NCBI GenBank assembly: GCA_021778375.1
Contig: JAJYCM010000081.1
Span: forward strand, 1-10,335
DNA length: 10,335 bases
Direction of reading: 5' to 3'
Source of the DNA: Bacteroidota bacterium
GTDB lineage: Bacteria > Bacteroidota > Ignavibacteria > Ignavibacteriales > Ignavibacteriaceae
The notes below the pieces were generated by a model, which ran no database searches, was not told the origin of the DNA, and saw only the letters and a program-made list of their open reading frames with translations. Of this stretch, positions 7,764 to 10,335 are shown in pieces (the stretch's first letter is position 1; each line of letters opens with the position of its first letter). The translations under genes were made by a program, and so were the position numbers.

Positions 7764-8870
7764 TTATTCTTCGTCGCCTAAAATTATTTCCATCTTTGAA
7801 GAAGCTTCGCCTGAAAGATTTCTAATATTGATTTGAGCGGCTAAGTTTCTTGCGATCTCCGTGATAATTTTTGCTTGTTCAGAATCCGGAGTATCAAAGA
7901 CAATAGGGATTCCTTTATCGCCACCTACTCTAATTTGTGATTGAATTGGAAGTCCTCCAAGAAACGGTGACTCCAATTCGACTGCCATTTGAGATCCTCC
8001 ACCTGTACCGAATATATCATATTTTGTACCTGTATCAGGAGCAATAAAATAGCTCATATTTTCAATAACACCAAGGATAGGCACGTTAACCCTAGTAAAC
8101 ATTTTTAATGCTTTGCGGGCATCAATCAATGAGACTTCCTGTGGAGTGGTAACAATGATCGCACCAGTTAAAGGAATTGTTTGAACCAAGGTCAATTGAA
8201 TATCGCCGGTTCCCGGAGGCATATCAAAAATTAAGTAATCAAGCTCACCCCAATCCACATCGGTCATAAATTGTTTTACTGCACCACTTGCCATTGGCCC
8301 ACGCCAAATAACTGGGGCATTATCTTCAATCAATAAGCCAATTGATATTACTTTTATTCCATAATTAGTCGACGGAATAATTTTCATGGATTGTTGATTC
8401 TGATATACCTTAGGTTTGTCTTTCAGGCCTAGCATCATCGGAATGCTTGGACCATAAATGTCGGCATCAATCAATCCCACAGACGCACCGTCTTTAGCTA
8501 AGGCAACAGCTAAGTTTACAGCGATAGTGCTCTTCCCCACTCCTCCTTTTCCACTGGCAACAGCAATTGTATTCTTAACAAAAGGAAGCAAAGAATCTTT
8601 TTTCTTATCTTGATGAGCAATTACTTTTGCATCAAGCTTAAGGTCTATTTTTTTCACTGATGGGTATTCTTCTTTGATGGATTTCATAAATTTATCTTTT
8701 ATAATTTCTACAGAATTGCCCGGAAGAGGAAGCGTCATCTCTAATTTTAGTTCATTTCCTTTGACTTCAAAATTCTTGATTGCATTGAGTATCAAAAAAT
8801 TTTTATTCAAGTTTGAATCTTCTATTTTCTTTAAAGTGCTTAGAATCTCACTCTTTGTTATATCAGACAT
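7764..8870 (-). CDS. mrp: Mrp/ApbC/NBP35-family P-loop ATPase, Fe-S cluster carrier, lacking CxxC
   Basis: Cytoplasmic deviant-Walker ATPase that carries Fe-S clusters to apoproteins. It has an N-terminal MIP18/DUF59 domain (about residues 5-85) in which the usual DPE motif is not kept (EDSN in its place). The P-loop SGKGGVGKST (106-115) has the deviant Walker A lysine K108. Switch-type motifs DADIYGPS (135-142) and DMPPGTGDIQLTL (216-228) follow. At ENMSYF (270-275), where the family normally has CxxC before IFG, this protein reads APDT (277-280), so both bridging-cluster cysteines are absent while the flanking motifs are perfect. The start ATG 8870 has AAGG (8877-8880) 6 bases upstream. The length of 368 is usual for DUF59-Mrp fusions. 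It appears to be the first gene of an operon with nfu and an AI-2E protein. Family is very secure; how this variant binds a cluster is open. Confidence 0.95.
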   Translation of the reverse strand: MSDITKSEILSTLKKIEDSNLNKNFLILNAIKNFEVKGNELKLEMTLPLPGNSVEIIKDKFMKSIKEEYPSVKKIDLKLDAKVIAHQDKKKDSLLPFVKNTIAVASGKGGVGKSTIAVNLAVALAKDGASVGLIDADIYGPSIPMMLGLKDKPKVYQNQQSMKIIPSTNYGIKVISIGLLIEDNAPVIWRGPMASGAVKQFMTDVDWGELDYLIFDMPPGTGDIQLTLVQTIPLTGAIIVTTPQEVSLIDARKALKMFTRVNVPILGVIENMSYFIAPDTGTKYDIFGTGGGSQMAVELESPFLGGLPIQSQIRVGGDKGIPIVFDTPDSEQAKIITEIARNLAAQINIRNLSGEASSKMEIILGDEE

Positions 8871-8901
8871 TTTCTACCTTTAATTTTCATTTCTTATGAA
8901 A

Positions 8902-8930
8902 CAAACTTAGCAAAATAATGACTTAGTTTG
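8902..8930. repeat. Imperfect inverted repeat in the mrp upstream region
   Basis: CAAACTTAG (8902-8910) and CTTAGTTTG (8922-8930) pair at 8 of 9 positions across an 11-base spacer. The repeat lies 31 bases upstream of the mrp start and overlaps a possible promoter, so it could be an operator for a dimeric regulator. The DNA is AT-rich and chance is a real alternative. Confidence 0.35.
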
Positions 8931-8937
8931 AATTCAA
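8911..8937 (-). promoter_or_regulatory. Possible promoter of the mrp-nfu-AI-2E operon
   Basis: On the minus strand, TTG (8935-8937) is followed after 16 bases by TTATTTTG (8918-8911). This is one base off the Bacteroidetes-type -7 element TAnnTTTG, with a TTG-type upstream element at a roughly suitable distance. It lies about 40 bases before the mrp ATG in the only sizeable gap in this strand's gene series. Low confidence, because such near-matches are frequent in AT-rich DNA. Confidence 0.25.
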
Positions 8938-8982
8938 TTTCACGACATAATCAGAAGTCTTTCTCCCGCAAAAGTTCACAAT

Positions 8983-9813
8983 TCAATTTAAATTGCTATT
9001 TACAATTACTTTCACTGCGATACATTCGTAAAGAGAGCGGTTGGATTGATAATCGGATGAGCTGCGCTTTATAATACGCCAGCCATTAAATTCAAAAACT
9101 CCTTTTGATATAATAGATTCCATTAACTGCGAAGAACTGACTTTACCGGCAACCTGCCCTGTAAGAAGATTGTCAAGTAATTCAACAAGCTCTTTATTCT
9201 GTGACAGGACAATTTGTTTTTGGTTAAGTCCGCTAACTATTGTTAAAGGTTCGATTATTATATTTGATAGCTGTTGAATCTTTTGTGCTTGTGAAGTTTC
9301 AGCGGCTTCTAATTGAATCATTCTTGCCCTTGCATCGGAGCCAACTAATCCTTTGGAAGAACTTACTAAATCAAGCAGATAATTCCTCACCGTATTTAAA
9401 TCAGGAGCTGTTCGAATTGCATCCAAATTATTCTTATTCTGAAGAGTTTTTGCAAGGATAGAAATTTCCTTTAAATAATGATTCCTCTGGTTATCAGGCA
9501 CCAGGTACATAATTACTATATGAACAGGAATATTATCCGGAGCGCCATAATCTATGCCTGAAGGACTCCATCCAACCGAACATATTAAATCTTCATCGTA
9601 TGGTACTCTGGCATGTGGACAAGCAAAGCTTTTACCTAATGCAGTATTTGTGTTTTTTTCTCTCGTTAAAACCAATCCGGCAACATCTGTGCCGTTTGGA
9701 ACGGAGGGAATTGCTTCGATAATGTGAGCTAACAACTGAAGCGAATCAAATTTGTCGTTATCCGGTAGTTCAATTAAACGACCTTCTTCCAATGCATCTA
9801 ACATTGTATCCAT
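8983..9813 (-). CDS. PTS EIIA type-2 (fructose/nitrogen) domain protein paired with mgtA
   Basis: Residues about 5-150 form a PTS EIIA type-2 domain (PF00359), the fold of EIIA-Fru and EIIA-Ntr, which takes a phosphate from HPr on a histidine. The active-site region is intact: TALGKSFACPHARVP, with His67 in the PHA motif. The later family segment GIDYGAPDNIPVHIVIMYLVP (86-106) also fits. No EIIB or EIIC lies in the window, so a regulatory role like EIIA-Ntr is more likely than sugar uptake. Residues about 155-276 are not part of the EIIA domain and I do not recognise them: a helical segment (160-220), then a mixed segment with ISKGVFEFNGWRIIKRSSS. The start ATG 9813 is supported by GGAG (9824-9827), 10 bases upstream inside mgtA. 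Only 2 bases separate it from the mgtA stop, so the two are almost certainly co-expressed. I infer that it senses or controls Mg2+ transport; this is not shown by the sequence. Confidence 0.85.
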   Translation of the reverse strand: MDTMLDALEEGRLIELPDNDKFDSLQLLAHIIEAIPSVPNGTDVAGLVLTREKNTNTALGKSFACPHARVPYDEDLICSVGWSPSGIDYGAPDNIPVHIVIMYLVPDNQRNHYLKEISILAKTLQNKNNLDAIRTAPDLNTVRNYLLDLVSSSKGLVGSDARARMIQLEAAETSQAQKIQQLSNIIIEPLTIVSGLNQKQIVLSQNKELVELLDNLLTGQVAGKVSSSQLMESIISKGVFEFNGWRIIKRSSSDYQSNRSLYECIAVKVIVNSNLN

Positions 9814-9815
9814 AA

Positions 9816-10335
9816 TTAATTTTCTCCGTATTTTTTAAAGAACCATATTTTAACAATATGGGTGAGAACGCTATAGCTTAATAAGAAACCGAAAATCCAT
9901 GCCCAGAATATTGCAGGCAGAGGAACAAAGCCAAATGTTTTCGCAAACGGAGAATAGGGCAGCCATGCTCCAACAAGCATTATTCCTAATGTAGTAAGCG
10001 TCATTGACAGAGATGCCCTGCTGCCGAAAAACGGTATTCGCCTCGTACGAATAATATGCACTATTAATGTTTGAGTTAATAACGACTCCACAAACCAACC
10101 AGTTTGAAATAATCTTTCTAAAAATTCCTTATGAGCTCCACTGGCTGTGAAAAATTGATTAGCACCAAAGAAAAACCACATTAATGCAAATGTTGCATAA
10201 TCAAAGATTGAACTAATTGGACCGATAAAGATCATAAACCTTTTAATATTATCTATGTTCCATTTGAGAGGCTTAACGACAAGTTCCTTGTCAACATTAT
10301 CAGTAGGTATGCCGGTCTGTGAAAAATCGTACAAT
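9816..10335 (-). CDS. mgtA: Mg2+-transporting P-type ATPase, C-terminal part (5' end outside window)
   Basis: Inner-membrane P3B-type ATPase that imports Mg2+. Only the last 172 codons are present; the first complete codon at the edge (10332-10334) is TTG and is internal. The visible part matches the C-terminal membrane domain of MgtA/MgtB closely: YDFSQTGIPTDNVD (residues 2-15), KPLKWNIDNIKRFM, GPISSIFDYATFALMWFFFG (38-57), FQTGWFVESLLTQTLIVHIIRT (76-97), then two hydrophobic spans (about 111-126 and 140-163) and a short basic tail. The phosphorylation (DKTGT) and nucleotide-binding domains lie off the window edge. The EIIA-like gene follows after 2 bases. Any leader regulating mgtA would be upstream and cannot be seen. 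I cannot separate MgtA from MgtB by this fragment. Confidence 0.95.
   Translation of the reverse strand, partial: LYDFSQTGIPTDNVDKELVVKPLKWNIDNIKRFMIFIGPISSIFDYATFALMWFFFGANQFFTASGAHKEFLERLFQTGWFVESLLTQTLIVHIIRTRRIPFFGSRASLSMTLTTLGIMLVGAWLPYSPFAKTFGFVPLPAIFWAWIFGFLLSYSVLTHIVKIWFFKKYGEN

Noticed and set aside
8984..8995. 12-base palindrome CAATTTAAATTG at the end of the EIIA-like gene, as a terminator or operator.
   Set aside because: It is purely AT-rich apart from its ends, has no loop or T-run, and overlaps the last codons of the gene.
9871..10098. A 75-residue minus-strand frame inside mgtA.
   Set aside because: It lies in another frame of a strongly conserved mgtA segment and shows no family resemblance or ribosome binding site.

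Overview
The window is AT-rich, gene-dense bacterial chromosome with ordinary housekeeping content. It has two blocks facing each other: a plus-strand block (1-6387) and a minus-strand block (6436-10335). I infer an organism of the Bacteroidetes/Chlorobi/Ignavibacteria group. The grounds are the AT-rich composition, a run of lipoprotein parvulins leading into surA and then moxR (an order I associate with this group), a methionyl-tRNA synthetase with a C-terminal tRNA-binding domain, and the sequence style of the Mrp and EIIA-like proteins. Ignavibacteria is my best guess, but this rests on recognition and not on a search.

Plus strand: the window opens inside metG (methionyl-tRNA synthetase, 3' two-thirds, 1-1191). 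A 111-base gap follows, then a tightly packed group: a 656-residue lipoprotein with two parvulin domains plus a degenerate third (1303-3273), a 274-residue lipoprotein related to SurA/PpiC that lacks the parvulin catalytic pattern (3248-4072, overlapping its neighbour by 26 bases), surA (4080-5351), and a MoxR-family AAA+ ATPase (5392-6387). The first three products should act in the periplasm on outer-membrane protein folding. MoxR is cytoplasmic and its client is not in the window.

Minus strand, read from the right edge: the 3' end of mgtA (P-type Mg2+ ATPase, 9816-10335) is followed after 2 bases by a PTS EIIA-like gene (8983-9813). A 112-base gap holds a possible promoter and an imperfect inverted repeat. 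Then come mrp/apbC (7764-8870), a small NifU-like Fe-S scaffold (7512-7748) and an AI-2E-family membrane protein (6436-7488), probably one operon. Mrp and the Nfu domain act together in Fe-S cluster delivery, but this Mrp has lost the CxxC that normally holds the bridging cluster.

I see no tRNA or rRNA gene, mobile element, CRISPR array or clear intrinsic terminator. No wholly new system stands out. The most interesting item is the pairing of a PTS EIIA-like protein, which keeps its phosphorylatable histidine and has an unexplained C-terminal region, with the Mg2+ ATPase. The graded loss of catalytic residues in the parvulin cluster and the cysteine-less Mrp come next.
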